A DNA stretch of 64,000 bases from Adiantum capillus-veneris. Taxonomy: Eukaryota > Streptophyta > Polypodiopsida > Polypodiales > Pteridaceae. The stretch covers positions 982,312-1,046,311 of the forward strand of contig CM043945.1 in NCBI GenBank assembly GCA_014529385.2, read 5' to 3'. Shown here piece after piece: positions 43,083 through 55,927 of the stretch (the first letter of the stretch is position 1; every line of letters begins with the position of its first letter). A program made the translations under genes and the position numbers. The notes beneath the pieces were generated by a model. The model did not search any database and was not told where the DNA came from. It saw only the letters and a list, made by a program, of their open reading frames with translations.

Positions 43083-46000
43083 AGGTGAGGTACCCGTACC
43101 GAGCTACATGGCTTCTTTGTAGCCCGCCAGCAACTCAGGGTAATCTGTGAAAAATGCTTCATCCACCCACACTGCCTCATGGGTTCCTCGATCTTTGAAC
43201 TCAAAAGATATTGTCGTGCTTGCTTCTTTGAACCATGGCGAAACCGATGCAGCAAATGCTCCGGTTCCATGACTTCTGCTTCATCAATGATCTCGGGTTC
43301 TTCGTCAGAAATGTCCTTTGGTGGGTCTCCATGAAACAACTTCAACCAAGAAACATGGAAAGCGTTGTGCATTGACCATGAGTTAGGCAACTGCAATTTC
43401 ATAAAACCTCATTTATTTAATGATTGGAAAAGGACCATACATACGAAAAGACAACTTTGGACACTTCTTTCCTATTTGCTTGAGACGTTGCTTCATGATC
43501 CTAAGATAGACCCAGTTCCCTTCCTTGATAGTAACATCCTGACGATGCTTGTTAGCCTGATGAGAATAAGATTCTTGAGCCTTGCTTAGCTGAAGCTTCA
43601 CACTCTTAGTAATCTCATCCAAAGACTGGCTCTCAGCATTGGCATCAGGCAACTGGCTGGCCGATCTAGTGAACAAAGACTGAAACGGACGGCCAAATGC
43701 TGTCTCATACGGAGTCCTACCAATGGCACTGAAATATGAGTCATTCAAAATTGCTTGAACTAAGGGGAGATACTGTTCCCAGAGAGACTGTTAATCATGC
43801 ACATAGGACTTTAAAACATCGAAAGCCAACTAATTGTAGATCTCAGTTTGACCATCGGACTGTGGGTGAAATGCGGACGAAAAATTGACCTTGGTGCCAA
43901 AATTTTCAAAAAGTGCTTTCCAAAAATGTGACGTGAATTTGACATCCCTATCTGACACAATCGACTTCGGCAAACCACAAAGGGGATACCAGTGCTTAAT
44001 GAACAGACGTGCTACATCTTGTGCTGTTATTGTGGTCTTACAAGGAATCAACATGCAAAACTTGCTGAAACGATCAACGATGGTTAGACACTGAGTATTC
44101 CTTGAATGCAAACTAGGTGGAAGATTAGTCACAAAATCCATGGAAATGTCCTGAAATGGGCCTTCAAGAATAGGCAACGGTAGCAAGAGGCCTTGTTGCT
44201 TACCCCTAGGGGCTTTGACTTTTTGACAAATGGAACACTGTGTGAAATACTTGAACACATCTTTTCGCATTTAAAGCCCAAAAAAGAATCTTTCTTCCCT
44301 TTCTAAAGTAATATTCATGCCTCTGTGCCCACCCGTGAGTGCATCATGTGCATCATGCAATATGGCTTGCCTAAGAGGAGGCAACACACAAAGACGGTGA
44401 CAAAATACAAAAGACCCTCACGAATGAGATAGTTGCTAGGCCCTTGGGAAGCAAGAGCCTGTAACCATTGCTTACCAAACTCGGAATCTACATACTTGTT
44501 CTTCATGTTGTCAAAAGAGACTCCTGAAATAGAGACTGCTAAACTTGTCTCTTGAGCCAAAATCTGTCCTTTGCGACTTAACGCATCTGCAACAGGGTTA
44601 GCTTTATTTGGAACATACTCAATCAACCCTCCAAATTACTCAAAAAACTGAGACCACTGTGCTTGACGATCACTCCAATGTGCACTAGACATAGACTGAA
44701 GCCATTTGAGGGCTTGATGATGAGTACGCAAAGTAAACTCTCTACCATACAAGAAATCTTTCCAATGCTTGAGAGAATGAATGACAGAGAGAAGTTCCTT
44801 ATCATACATAGAACAATTATTTTTAGCATTGTTTAGCTTTCTACTGAGAAATGCAGCTCGACAGCCATGCTGTTGCAGCACAGCTCCTATGGCAACGTTG
44901 CTCGCATCTGTCCATACCTCAAAGAGGTCATCTTAAGAGGCAAGGATGAGACACGGAGCCTCAATCACCGCAACCTTGAGAGCTTCAAAAGCCTCAATGG
45001 CTACCTCGAGCAAAACAACACGCTATCGGCGAGTTTTCACCCCTTTCAAAACATCAATCATGGGTGCGGCAATGCGTGCAAAATTCTTTATATGCGAACT
45101 ATATGCCTGACACAGACCTAGCAAAGAACGCACATCATATGCAGTTTTGATCAAATCCCAATTACAAACTTGTTCTACCTCTACGGGGTCCAACCTGAAA
45201 CTCTCTGCAGAAATGATATAGCCCAGATAAGTAACCTCAGTTAGAAAAAATTATGACTTCTTAGTTGCAATGTACAGCTGACACTCATCTAAACGGGCTA
45301 AAACCTTTCTACATCTCGTTCATGTTGTTCCCATGAGGCAAAAAAAATGAGAAAGTCATCTAGGAAAATAAAAACACACGCCAATCATCTCTCCAAAACG
45401 ATCTACCATGAGACGATCAAACATACCCACGGCACCTATCAATCCAAAAGGCAGAACAACATACTCTCGTTGCCCCCGCTCTCTGCAGAAAGCCGTCTCA
45501 AAGCCGTCTTGTAGATGTCGCCCTTGAATACCCTTACCTGATGCTACCCACTTCTGAGATCGACTTTGCTAAAAACCTTCGCGCCATTGAGCCCATCGAG
45601 AATATACTCAATGTGAGGCATTGAAAACTTGTTCTTCACGGTCGTCTTGTTGAGTGCCCTATGATCTACACACAAACAAGACGACCCATCTTTCTTGCAA
45701 ACAAACAAAATAGAAGCACCAAAAAGACTTACACTAGGGCGTATGAAACCCTTGGCCACTAACTCGGTGAGTTGCCGCTCTAACTTTGCTTCTTGAGACT
45801 TGTTCAAACAGTAGGGAGCCTTACAGACGGGTTGTGCCCCCTCCATGAGTTCAATACGATGATCCTCCGGACGCTCGGAAGGGAGACGGGGTGGAAGATC
45901 ATCCTGTAAGAAAAGATGGTCATACTTCTGAAACAAACCCGAGTATCATTTTGGGGTGTGACATTGATAGCATCTTTCTTCTTTGCCATAAGTGGCTCGT

Positions 46001-47160
46001 TCTTCTAAAGTTAACCAACCTCCTACAATTCCTTCAGCAAACTTTTCATCAGGTGTTAACTTAGGTTTATCTTGAGATTTGTTCTTTCCCTTAGATTCAT
46101 TGTGAGAGTTCTGTGCTCTAGGTGTGAGAGAAGATTGAGAAGAAGAAGTTACCATTATGCTTATCTTTGGTCTTACTGTTCTTACCATTCGGTGGGTTCT
46201 GAGGGTTCTGAGAGGTACTTTGAGACGACTTGGCCTCCTTAGGTTTGCCTTTGTTGTGCTTCATCTCTTGGGCGTAGAGCTATCGCCACTGCGGTGTTGT
46301 AGTCCGTAGGGTACTCATCTAACCCAAAAAGGAAAGCCTCTTTTCGTTTGGCATCCGATTTGCGCAATTGGATGCCAATCTGCAAAATACGGTTAGAAAA
46401 AAACGTAACAAGAGTGCCATTTCGCTTAAGACCACACTAATCTTCTTGCATGCTCAAGATGTTCAACTAACTGTGACTCCTGCCAAGCTTGATACCAATT
46501 AATGGCATCCCCTGTTATATACATGGCAGCCGTTAAAACTTTATTGTTACTTGTTTCCTTGTGAGTCGCAAAGTAAGCATTAAATTGATGCAGCCAACAG
46601 ATGCATCCATCTTACCATCATACTTACTAAACGTCAACTTCTCAGTGACTGGAGTGTCGGAGTCATCGCCTCTACCTGTGCTACGTGATGACTCGTCTGC
46701 CTCCTTGAGTGGCTCGCCTTTCGTGGAGAGTACCTGTAGGATCAACTCTTGCATGTGTTGATTCCGCTGTGCCTCTCGTTCTAACTCCATACCCGCTTGC
46801 TTCTCTTCGGCCGCTATGCGTTGAGTCTCGCGTGCTTGCTCATGCTCGAGCTCCATAGCTACCCTTCTTTCTTCGGTCGCTAAATGTTGAGCTTCACGTG
46901 CTTGCTCACGTTCAAGCTCCATAGCTGCCCTTCTTTCTTCACGGTCGCGGTCCATGGTGGCGCGTTGCGCCTCTTGTTGTATCATCGTCTCCATCATTGA
47001 CTTGACCAAAGCCTCCATAGGGTTTGGTGCAATCCATGACATACATGGAGGTGGGGGAGGATGGGGGAACAATCCTCTTGGTGTAGAAACTTCGTCTTCT
47101 CCAACTTCACTCTCATCACCTTCCACGCAAAGTATCCATCCCGCTTCGGGTGATGACCAT
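43083..47160 (-). pseudogene. Ty3-gypsy chromovirus gag-pol, degenerate
   Basis: Reading leftwards on the minus strand: the gag starts MVITRSG at 47160, shifts frame, and runs to 46533 with a Glu/Arg-rich coiled segment of three repeats (MELEREQAREAQ-like). A remnant region without a clear protease follows. The RT N-terminus (45936-45544: VCKKDGSSCLCVDHRALNK, MPHIEYILDGLNGAKVFSK) and further RT are broken by stops. RNase H (44881-44315) has CSMYDKELLSVIHSLKHWKD, with RTHHQALKWL replacing the usual TDHQ, and VADALSRKG. The integrase (44270-43413) has ICQKVKAPRGK and core residues in SMDFVTNLP, SDRDVKFTS and DGQTEIYN. A chromodomain-like end (43402 down) includes NAFHVSWLK and EVMEPEHLLHRF. Many stops and shifts make it non-functional. 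Confidence 0.85.
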
Positions 47161-47335
47161 GCACTGAGTTCTTGGGTACCTGGGGTTCTAGGGTTCTTGA
47201 GGTTCTTGAGTTCTTGAGATTCTTGGCTTGCAATCTGCGTTTAAGAAGGCTTTTCTCTTACCCAAGCTCAAGTTCTCTTTGCGGGTGCACCCATTGGCGG
47301 CCTTACGCTCACACGAAGGTTGCTTTTTTCGTGAT
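47161..47335. other. Remnant between gypsy gag and the LINE insertion
   Basis: It holds ttcttgagg-type repeats near 47190-47225 and then sequence (gggtgcacccattggcgg, ctcacacgaagg) that I read as a piece of an LTR continuing at 60844 on the far side of the LINE. No coding signal. Confidence 0.4.
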
Positions 47336-47352
47336 TTACGTTAGCTGATTTT
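47336..47352. repeat. LINE target-site duplication, left copy
   Basis: ttacgttagctgatttt matches 60844-60860 (ttacgctagctgatttt) with one difference. It sits at the poly(A) end of the minus-strand LINE, seen here as a T run. Confidence 0.85.
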
Positions 47353-47407
47353 TTTTTTTCCAGGAAAAAGATCCTTCTATTAGTAAATGAAAACTGCCCA
47401 TAGGGCT

Positions 47408-47412
47408 ACAAC
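47408..47412. repeat. Target-site duplication ACAAC of nested gypsy, left copy
   Basis: ACAAC precedes the TGTCACC start of the 5' LTR and recurs at 55923-55927 after the 3' LTR. Joining the flanks restores continuous LINE 3' sequence. Confidence 0.95.
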
Positions 47413-48888
47413 TGTCACCAGCGTGTGACTACTATCTATCCTTTTTGTTGATTTCTTTCTTATTATCTATTTACTTTCACTTTTTGAGAACACCCCTCGG
47501 GAAATCTAACTGCCCTGCATTGCATAGCTAGTGTGGAACTGTCCAGAGGGAGTCCAGGCCTGAGGGCAAGAGAGCACTAACGTTGGACAAGGACTATGGT
47601 TAGCCAAAGTGGGGTCATTGACTAGCCAAAGTGGAATCCTTTGCTACAGAGGCTACATTTCAGTTCTGGATGTGGCCGCAGTGTACAAAGAGGGTCGGAT
47701 GACCTAGAAAGATACAATGGCAGCATCTCCTAAAATTTAGGAACTGCTATTTGGGACCTGAAAATGTGTTTGCGTCATTACCTCCGGAATCACAAGGAGA
47801 ACATTTTCTTACTCTGCCGTGAAGTCAACTGGGCAACCGGTTGGGAGATTTTTAGGCAGCAACCCCTAAACGGGAAAATGCTTATAAATGTGCCAAGTGG
47901 CACCTTCTGGTGCACTTTCCTCATGCAAGAGAAGGGGGCGCTGAATTTTAAGCTGGGGGAGGCTCATTTTCGGAATTTGTCACAGGTTAAGAGCTATGGA
48001 GTGCTTGCTTTCCCTCCTATGTACAGTGCGGTGCCAGGAGTGATGCCCTGCACGCTACGCACTGCCCTCTCTCTCCCCTATGGCAGTATGTTATGCCCCT
48101 CTAGTGGGCTTTTCATTTGACCAATGTGCAGTTGTGTGGGTTCATGCGCGATTGCCGAGGCAAGAGCCTCTTGCACAGGTACTGCATTAGCTAGCGGCTA
48201 ATCCCCCCGCAGGTACAGGTGAATTCGGAGAGGTTTCACGCCAAAAATCTCGTCCGATTCGAAGGGCAAGTAGCCCTACAGGTGCGGGAGCTCGAGGACT
48301 TGCTACGGATGCGACCGGCACACGAGACGGAACCCGAAACAGTAAATTACAGCGTGCTGTGTATTTTTGCAGGTTTAGGGTTTTGGCCCTAAACGGTCCC
48401 TAATACCCCCAGGAGGTTCGGGGACGCAAGGGGACCGCTATACAGGTGATCTGGCACATTTTTGGGGCAGAAAACAGAGAATTCAGCGTGCTGCAGATTC
48501 TCGCCAGGTTTTGTAAAGTGCCCGTATGCGTCGGGAAAGTCAGTCAATGCGTGGGAATACTGACTGTGAAGGGTCCTAGTACAGTTATGCTGCCGAAATC
48601 AGGCCGGAACAGTTGAAATTCAGCCAAGTGTGTGCGGGGCAGCTTGTAGGGATCCACAGCGTTTATTCCCTCTTTTGAACAAAAAAGAAATACCGAAAGG
48701 GGCGCCCAAGTTAGGGGGCAATCTGGTGTCGGTCTACTCATACAGGTGCAATCTAGCAGCCTGTATCACTCTCCCCTTTGTTGTGTCTTGAAAGTACAGG
48801 TAAAATAGACGACTAATAATGGGTGAAAGCTCACTCAAAGTTTGAAGTAAAGTCTACCGCCCTTTTTGGATTGAACAGGCCGGTTTCA
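47413..48888 (+). repeat. 5' LTR of nested gypsy, 1476 bp
   Basis: It starts TGTCACCAGCG and ends GGTTTCA. Near the 3' end it carries the aaataccgaaaggggcgcc block (48688-48706) after an A-rich run, probably the polyadenylation/R-U5 region. It contains about 165 bp (47957-48123) absent from the 3' LTR. The frame at 47764-48120 is not a gene. Confidence 0.93.
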
Positions 48889-48904
48889 TGGTTCCATCGA
48901 CGGG
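48889..48904 (+). promoter_or_regulatory. Primer-binding site, tRNA-Glu-like
   Basis: TGGTTCCATCGACGGG immediately follows the LTR. The complement of the plant tRNA-Glu 3' end is TGGTTCCGTTGCCGGG, giving 13 of 16 matches. The tRNA identity is tentative. Confidence 0.6.
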
Positions 48905-48995
48905 ATTAAATCACATTTTTCAATAGAAGTGAGCCTTGGTCAGTTTGGGCTTGAAGACACGGGGGATCATAGACCAGACACAGGAAATAGCAATT

Positions 48996-51900
48996 ATGGC
49001 TGACAAACCAGATATGTGACTGAAGAGGTTTCCTCTTCACAGGGTCAACAGACACATGAAGTGGGTGAGTCCTCAAGACCACCACAGACAGATGATGATA
49101 TATTCAGGACCCAGTTGGCTACTGCTGTGGCTATGTTCACACAAGTAATGCAGAATCCGAGGTTTTTAGCCTTTCTGCAACCTCCTGTTCCGTCTCAGCA
49201 AGTTGGGTCACTGGATCATATTCAAAAGCCTGTTAAGGCTCGAGAACAGGTCATTCATACTGCACAATCACTAGAAACACCTGTACACTTGACGGAGAAC
49301 ATGCAGTCTCCACAACCTGTGCCTAAGCTACAAGAACACGTGACTGAGATGCCAGTCTTTCAAGCTATACCAGTTCAGCCCGCCACCTTTCAGCAGCCTA
49401 TAGCTGGTTCTAATGGGTAGGGAAGCAACCTACAGGCTATGCAACAGGTCTTCCCACCACCTTCAGTACACCCTGGCTATTTTGAAGGTGGATCTGTATT
49501 CCAGAGCATGGCTGGTCATGCACCAGGAAATCAGTTTTACACGCCAGGAACAGTGTTCGGGAGTGCTCAAACGATGATGCTCAACCCCATGTATGGTGTC
49601 ATGAGCATGCTACCAGGGTTTCAAAGCACTCGGGGCCAATTTGGGATGCCACATGCAAATTTTGGTATGGCTGGAATTACAAATCAGCAGCCAAATATGG
49701 CGTTTCCAGGTCAACTTAATTGCGGTCAGGGAACACAAATGAACCCTAACAGTGTTCCCATGTTTCAGTCACTTCCATATGACAATTTAACGCCGCTGGA
49801 GAGGCCAACTCCGTACAAAGAAGGTGGCAAAGGTGTGGCATTCACGACCTTTACAGGGTTTGATGACAGGAAGAAGGCTCTCTCATTCCTCCACCAGTTT
49901 GACAAGGCCTATGCAGGGGGAAACTTTACAGAGGCTTCATAGGTCCGCAAGGCAGCCACTTTCTTGACAGGGAATGCGGGACAATGGTGGACAACTTTAT
50001 TGCTTCAAGGGCAAGCTCCGTCCACATGGATTTACTTCAAGTAGATTTTTGCAGCAGCATGGTTATCTGATTACTTTGAAGCAGATGTCATGAAAGAATG
50101 GCACCAGCTTAATGCTGCCACTTGCAGAAATCTGGATGATTACAATCGGAAGTTTTGGAAAGCTCTACTTCCAGTAACTTCCGTTGACAGAACAGATTGA
50201 AAAATATTGTTGTGGCCTACCTAAAGGATTGAGAAAGTACTGTACGAAGACAAAAGTCACTACTTTGACGCAGCTCATCGAGGTAGCAAACACTGGCAAT
50301 GGTTTGCTCAAGGGAGAAGATTGTGAATTTAACACTGGCGTCAAGGAAGGATCAGCCAAGAAAAATTCAACGAAGAAGAATGTTCCCAAGGAGGCTCTGA
50401 AAGTGACTCAAGAGCCAACCAACGCAGGGAAAGCCAAAGCTTCGGCTGAATCAGAAAAGGGACCAGCAAAGAAGTGGAAAAGACGTTTTCTTCGCAAGTC
50501 AGAACAGCAAAAGAAGGTCCTGAGGACAAAGAACAAATGCTTCATTTGTGAGTAGCCTGGCCACATTGCTTACAATTGTCCTACAAAGAAAAGGCCAGCT
50601 GATTCTGAAGACAAAAAGGACAGGAAAGGAAAGAAGCCCATGGCTGGTCTAGTGTCAGATATGGTGGGCGACAAGCAAAATTCATATGCAAGTGAGCTTT
50701 GCAAAGCATGGGGAAAGGTTAGGGATCAAACAGTGCTTATCTTCTTTGATCCAGGTGCCAAAGCCAACTTCATTTCGACAGAATTGGCTTCAAAGTTGGG
50801 AATCAGACCTGAAGAGATGGGGTATACAGCAGACGCAGGTTTGGCATGTCTTGGCCATACAAAGGCTGTGACACCCATCATCGGAAATTTGCGCCTACAT
50901 ATCCAGTCCTATGTAGATGTTGAAGAATTTTACATCATGCCACTGGACGGATGTGATGTGTTGTTAGGTATTCCTTGGTAGTTTTGTGTACAGGGAATCA
51001 TAGATGCCTACAACAAAAAGATCACTGTATAGAGCAAGGGAAAGACTCACATTCTGAATGTAAAGCTTAGAGGGGAGTCTATTCCTACTGTATCAGCTTC
51101 TGCTATTACTTCTGTAATGAAAAAGCATCTTTCTGCGTACTTGATTTTTGCACGTGAAGTGTCAGATTGTGATGAATCAAATTTATCTGTGCTAGATAAA
51201 GAAAGGTCAATGTTTTTACAACAGTATAATGACTGTTTTTCCAATTCATTACCGTCTCAATTACTGCCAGAGACACCCGAGGACCATGCGATAGATTTGG
51301 TGCCAGGCAGTAGCCCACCAAATAAGTCTCCGTACAGGGTTAGTGCGGCTCAGCAGAAAGAGATAATGGGCCAAGTACAGGAGCTGTTAGAAAAGGGGCT
51401 GATTCAGCCCAGTTCATCTCCATTCTGTTCTCCAATGTTGTTGGTGCAGAAAAAGGATGGCTCATGGCATATGTGCATAGACTACCGTGCACTAAACAAG
51501 AATACCATCGAGAATAGGTTCCCTATACCTAGAATTGATGATATTATGGACAAATTAGAAGGAGCAGCTATGTTTAGCATGATAGATCTAAAGAGTGGGT
51601 ACCATCAGATCCGCATTAGAACAGAGGATGTGCACAAGATTGCTTTTAGAACGACGTTTGGCCTTTACGAATTTTTAGTGATGCCCTTTGGTCTCACAAA
51701 TGCTCCTGCTACGTTCAATAGGATGATGGACAGAATTTTCCGTCCACACCAGTAGTTTGTTGGTACATTTTTTCATGACATGATAGTCTACTCAAAGAAC
51801 GAAGAGGAGCATAGGCATCACTTGGCCAGTGTGTTCGTAGAGCTACGCAGTCATAGGTTGCTCATCAATGCAAAGAAAAGTGAGTTTTTTCTGGAAGAGA

Positions 51901-54140
51901 TTTACTTTCTCGGACACATTGTCTCAAAGTATGGTGTCAGAATGGATCCTGCAAAAGTTCAAGCGATCAAGTCATGGCCTGATTTGAAGACGGTGCACGA
52001 TGTCCGAAGTTTCTTGGGACTATGCTCCTATTACAAAAGCTTTATCCGAAATTTCGCTGAGATTGCTTTACCTTTACATTCTCTTCAAAAGAAGGCAGTC
52101 ACCTTTAGATGGACACAGAAAGAGATTTCAGCTTTTAATCTCTTAAAGGAAAAGATGACTTCAAATCCAGTCATTGTGTTGCCAGATCTTAGGAAGTCAT
52201 TTGTGGTCCAGTGTGATGCCTGTAGTAGTAGCATTGGTGCAGTGCTAATGCAAGATGGAAGGGTAGTAGCCTATGAGAGCAGAATTTTGCAAGGGCTAGA
52301 GATGACCATGCAGGTCTATGAGAAAGAGTTACTGTCTGTGATTCATGCGCTCTTAAGTTGGAAACACTATCTGCTAGGTGTAGACTTCGTTGTCCAAACG
52401 GACCATCAGACCTTGCGATACTTCTTGACACAGACAAAGTTATCTGAGAAGCATATGCGATGGGCAAATATCTTGTCCATGTTCCATTTTCAGATTGTGC
52501 ATGTGGAAGGCAAGAAGAACGTTGTGGCTGATGCCTTGTCTAGGAAGCCAAAAATTTCAGCTGTGTCCATTCCTTATCATCATGAACTTGATGATATGAG
52601 AGAACAGTATGCAAATGATGAAGATTTTGCAAGGGTCTTCGAGCAGCTAATGGATGGACAACGTTATGAACACTATCTTCTTAAAGACGGGTTCGTGATG
52701 ATGCATGGCAGATTGTGTGTCACAAAGCCATTGCGACGCAAAGTTATGGAAGAGATTCATGTCCCACCGTATGCAGGGCATCGTGGTATCGATGCTACAG
52801 TTAAAGCGGTTGAGACATTCTTCTACTGGCCTACATTGAGAAGAGATGTGGATGCCTTTGTGCGAGAATGCCTAATATGCCAAAAGGTCAAGTTTGACAG
52901 GCAAATGGCACCAGGGTTATTGCAACCACTACCTATTCCAGATAAACCATGGGAAAGTATTGCTATGGATTTTATCTTTGATCTTCCGAGAATGAAGACA
53001 GGAAACGATGGTATTTGGACCATTATTTGCAGATTCAGCGAACAGGCTCATTTTATTCCTTTCAAGAAGAAGATAAAGCCACATCAGATGGCACGCTTGT
53101 TTATGAGCAATATTCTCAAGTATCATGGCATGCCACAGTCGATTGTTAGCGACCGTGATCCACGCATGACAAGTTTGTTCGCGAGAGGCTTGTTTGAGAA
53201 TATGGGCACAACGCTCAAATTCTCTTCGTCATTTCATCCTCAAACAGATGGGCAGTCAGAAGAGGCAAATTCTACTGTCCTAGATCTGCTGAAGTGCTAT
53301 GTGTCAGAGCATAAAGGAAAGTGGGAGCAGTATTTGCCATTGGTGGAGTATGCATACAATAATACAGTGCATTCATCAACTGGCAAGGCACCTTTTGAGA
53401 TAGTTGAAGGTGGCAAGAAAGTTCCTCCCATACTGCATACAAAGGACAAGATATTTGAAGCAAATAAGTATGTTCAGGACATGGATGAAATGTACAAGAA
53501 GGTCAAAGTGGCCTTGGAAAAGACTCAGGCAAAGCAAAAGAAAGCAGCTGATCGTCACCGTCGTGAAGTGGTATATTCACTTGGTGATTGGGTGCTTTTA
53601 CGCTTTGAAAAGGCAAGGTTAAAGAAGATGAAGGGCAAGGAAAGACTGTTTCCAAAGCTCAGCATGCGTTACTATGGGCCTTTTCAAGTATGCGACATAA
53701 TCAGTGATGTTGCATAAAGGCTGAAATTGCCTGACAATTGGAAGATTCACAATGCGTTTCATGTGAGTCTTCTCAGATATGTGGGTGATGTGCCAGAAGA
53801 TATGCCAGCTGAAGATCAGCCGGAAGTCGAGGAACTTGACGAGATCTTGGTCCCCGAACAGATTTCGGCACACAAAGAAAGGAAAGTGAAAGGCAAGGTT
53901 GCTAGGCGTTACTTGGTAAAGTTCAGAAACTATCCACCAATGGATGCTAAGTGGATGGAAGAAGGTGAACTTGCAGAGTCACCAACTGTGTTATCACTTT
54001 ACCTTGAAGCCTTCGGTTTGCAACCTACCTTGACCCCTCGAGTTTCAAAGCTACATGGATTGTCAGTGAGACAATGGCTTCTGAAACAAACGATGTACAT
54101 GGTATTTAAAGTGAGCTTAAATGAAATACCTGTTACATGA
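48996..54140 (+). pseudogene. Chromovirus gag-pol with multiple TAG stops
   Basis: The gag begins at ATG 48996, shifts one base near 49016, and continues to a CCHC knuckle (CFICE*PGHIAYNC, 50535-50580) broken by TAG at 50553. The protease has FFDPGAKANFI at about 50750 (DPGA for DSGA). The RT (51117-51900) has [15 protein letters not shown] and [15 protein letters not shown], but its second catalytic block reads FFHDMIVYSK, with His in place of the first Asp of (F/Y)XDD. RNase H shows VVQCDACSSSIGAVL, YEKELLSVIHAL and QTDHQTLRYFL. The integrase shows the GHRGIDATVKAV...CLICQKVK zinc region and DDE residues in AMDFIFDLP, SDRDPRMTS and GQSEEANS. The chromodomain (53840-53990) reads ILVPEQISAHKE, ARRYLVKFRNYP and DAKWMEEGEL. 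In-frame stops lie at 49418, 49940, 50042, 50553, 50979, 51030, 51753 (all TAG) and 53715 (TAA). Confidence 0.92.
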
Positions 54141-54602
54141 ATGTTAGAGCTGTACAGATTGTCAGTTTGGCAATTGCTCTTATGGAATGTCCAAAAGTTT
54201 GGTTAGTGCTATAGAAGTGAGTATTTCTTGTCAGTTTGTCAAGGATACAGTAATTGCTTCTATTAAAGAGTACATGTGTAACTGCATTCTTAAACTGTCA
54301 GTTTGGGTATGCTCGAAAGTGTTAGGGGATCCAACGTGTACTATAATACAGTGGCAAAATGTGCAGCTACCATTTTGTCATTGGAAAGTTAGTGACTCGA
54401 AGCAATGGCAGAGTGCGAAGCTACCACTATATCATTGGGATAGGGTTCACACGCAGGCAATACATGAGTCGACGAGGTGTTGAATACACCAGGGTTGACA
54501 ATGAGCATGTATGTGTCGTACATGTGTCGACAGGTGTTGAATGCATCAGTGTTGACTGTAAGCATGCACGGCATAGATGCAAACGAGGACGTTTGAGATT
54601 TC
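54141..54602 (+). other. 3' untranslated region of the nested gypsy
   Basis: A non-coding stretch between the chromodomain and the polypurine tract. It contains spaced repeats of ctaccatt/ctaccact...cattggga and gagtcgacgaggtgttgaat/gtgtcgacaggtgttgaat, suggesting local duplications. Confidence 0.6.
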
Positions 54603-54612
54603 AAGAGGGGGG
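54603..54612 (+). promoter_or_regulatory. Polypurine tract of nested gypsy
   Basis: AAGAGGGGGG lies two bases before the 3' LTR start TGTCACC. Confidence 0.9.
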
Positions 54613-54614
54613 TA

Positions 54615-55922
54615 TGTCACCAACATGTGACTACTATCTATCCTTTTTGTTGATTTCTTTCTTATTATCTATTTACTTTCACTTTTTGGAAACACCCCTC
54701 GGGAAATCTAATAGCCCTGCATTGCATAGCTAGTGTGGAACTGTCCAGAGGGAGTCCAGGCCTGAGGGCAAGAGAGCACTAAGGTTGGACAAGGACTATG
54801 GTTAGCCAAAGTGGGGTCATTGACTAGCCAAAGTGGAATCCTTTGCTACAGAGGCTACATTTCAGTTCTGGATGTGGCCGCAGTGTACAAAGAGGGTCGG
54901 ATGACCTAGAAAGATACAATGGCAGCATCTCCTAAAATTTAGGAAACTGCTATTTTGGGACCTAAAAATGTGTTTGCGTCATTACCTCCGCAATCACAAG
55001 GAGAACATTTTCTTACTCTGCCGTGAAGTCAACTGGGCAACCGGTTGGGAGATTTTTAGGCGGCAACCCCGAAACGGGAAAATGCTTATAAATGTGCCAA
55101 GTGGCACCTTCTGGTGCACTTTCCTCATGCAAGAGAAGGGGGCGCTGAATTTTAAGCTGGGTACAGTTGTGTGGGTTCATGCGTGATTGCCGAGGCAAGA
55201 GCCGCTTGCACAGGTACTGGATTAGCTAGCGGCTAATCCCCTCGCAAGTACAGGTGAATTCGGAGAGGTTTCACGCCAGAAATCTCGTCCGATTCGAAGG
55301 GCAAGTAGCCCTACAGGTGCGGGAGCTCGAGGACTTGCTACGGATGCGACCGGCACGCGAGACGGAGCCCGAAACAGTAAATTACGCCTGCTGTGTATTT
55401 TTGCAGGTTTAGGGTTTTGGCCCTAAACGGTCCCTAATACCCCCAGGAGGTTCGGGGACGCAAGGGGACCGCTGTACAGGTGATCTGGCGCATTTTCGGG
55501 GCTGAAAACAGAAAATTCAGCGTGCTGCAGATTCTCGCCAGGTTTTGTAAAGTGCCCGTATGCGTCGGGAAAGTCAGTCAATGCGTGGGAATACTGACTG
55601 TGAAGGGTCCTAGTACAGTTATGCTGCCGAAATCGGGCCGGAACAGTTGAAATTCAGCCAAGTGTGTGCGGGGCAGCTTGTAGGGATCCACAGCGTTTAT
55701 TCCCTCTTTTGAACAATAAAGAAATACCGAAAGGGGCGCCTAAGTTAGGGGCCAATCTGGTGTCGGTCTACTCATACAGGTGCAATCTAGCAGCCTGTAT
55801 CCCTCTCCCCTTTGTTGTGTCTTGAAAGTACAGGTAAAATAGACGACTAATAATGGGTGAAAGCTCACTCAAGGTTTGAAGTAAAGTCTACCGCCCTTTT
55901 TGGATTGAACAAGCTGGTTTCA
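54615..55922 (+). repeat. 3' LTR of nested gypsy, 1308 bp
   Basis: It is co-linear with the 5' LTR except for the missing 165-bp block. AATAAAG followed by aaataccgaaaggggcgcc (55722-55740) marks the likely polyadenylation/R-U5 region. It ends GGTTTCA and is followed by ACAAC (55923-55927). Confidence 0.93.
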
Positions 55923-55927
55923 ACAAC

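Larger units (their letters stand above)
47413..55922 (+). mobile_element. Full-length Ty3-gypsy chromovirus, 8.5 kb, decayed
   Basis: The structure is complete: 5' LTR, primer site, gag, protease, RT, RNase H, integrase, chromodomain, polypurine tract, 3' LTR, flanked by ACAAC. Coding is interrupted mainly by TAG stops, and the RT active site is altered. The LTRs are similar but differ by a 165-bp block and scattered substitutions. It inserted into the LINE, so it is the younger of the two. Confidence 0.93.

Noticed and set aside
47764-48120. 118-codon frame in the 5' LTR, repeated in the 3' LTR at 54968
   Set aside because: It lies wholly within the LTR and is interrupted in the other copy by the 165-bp length difference.
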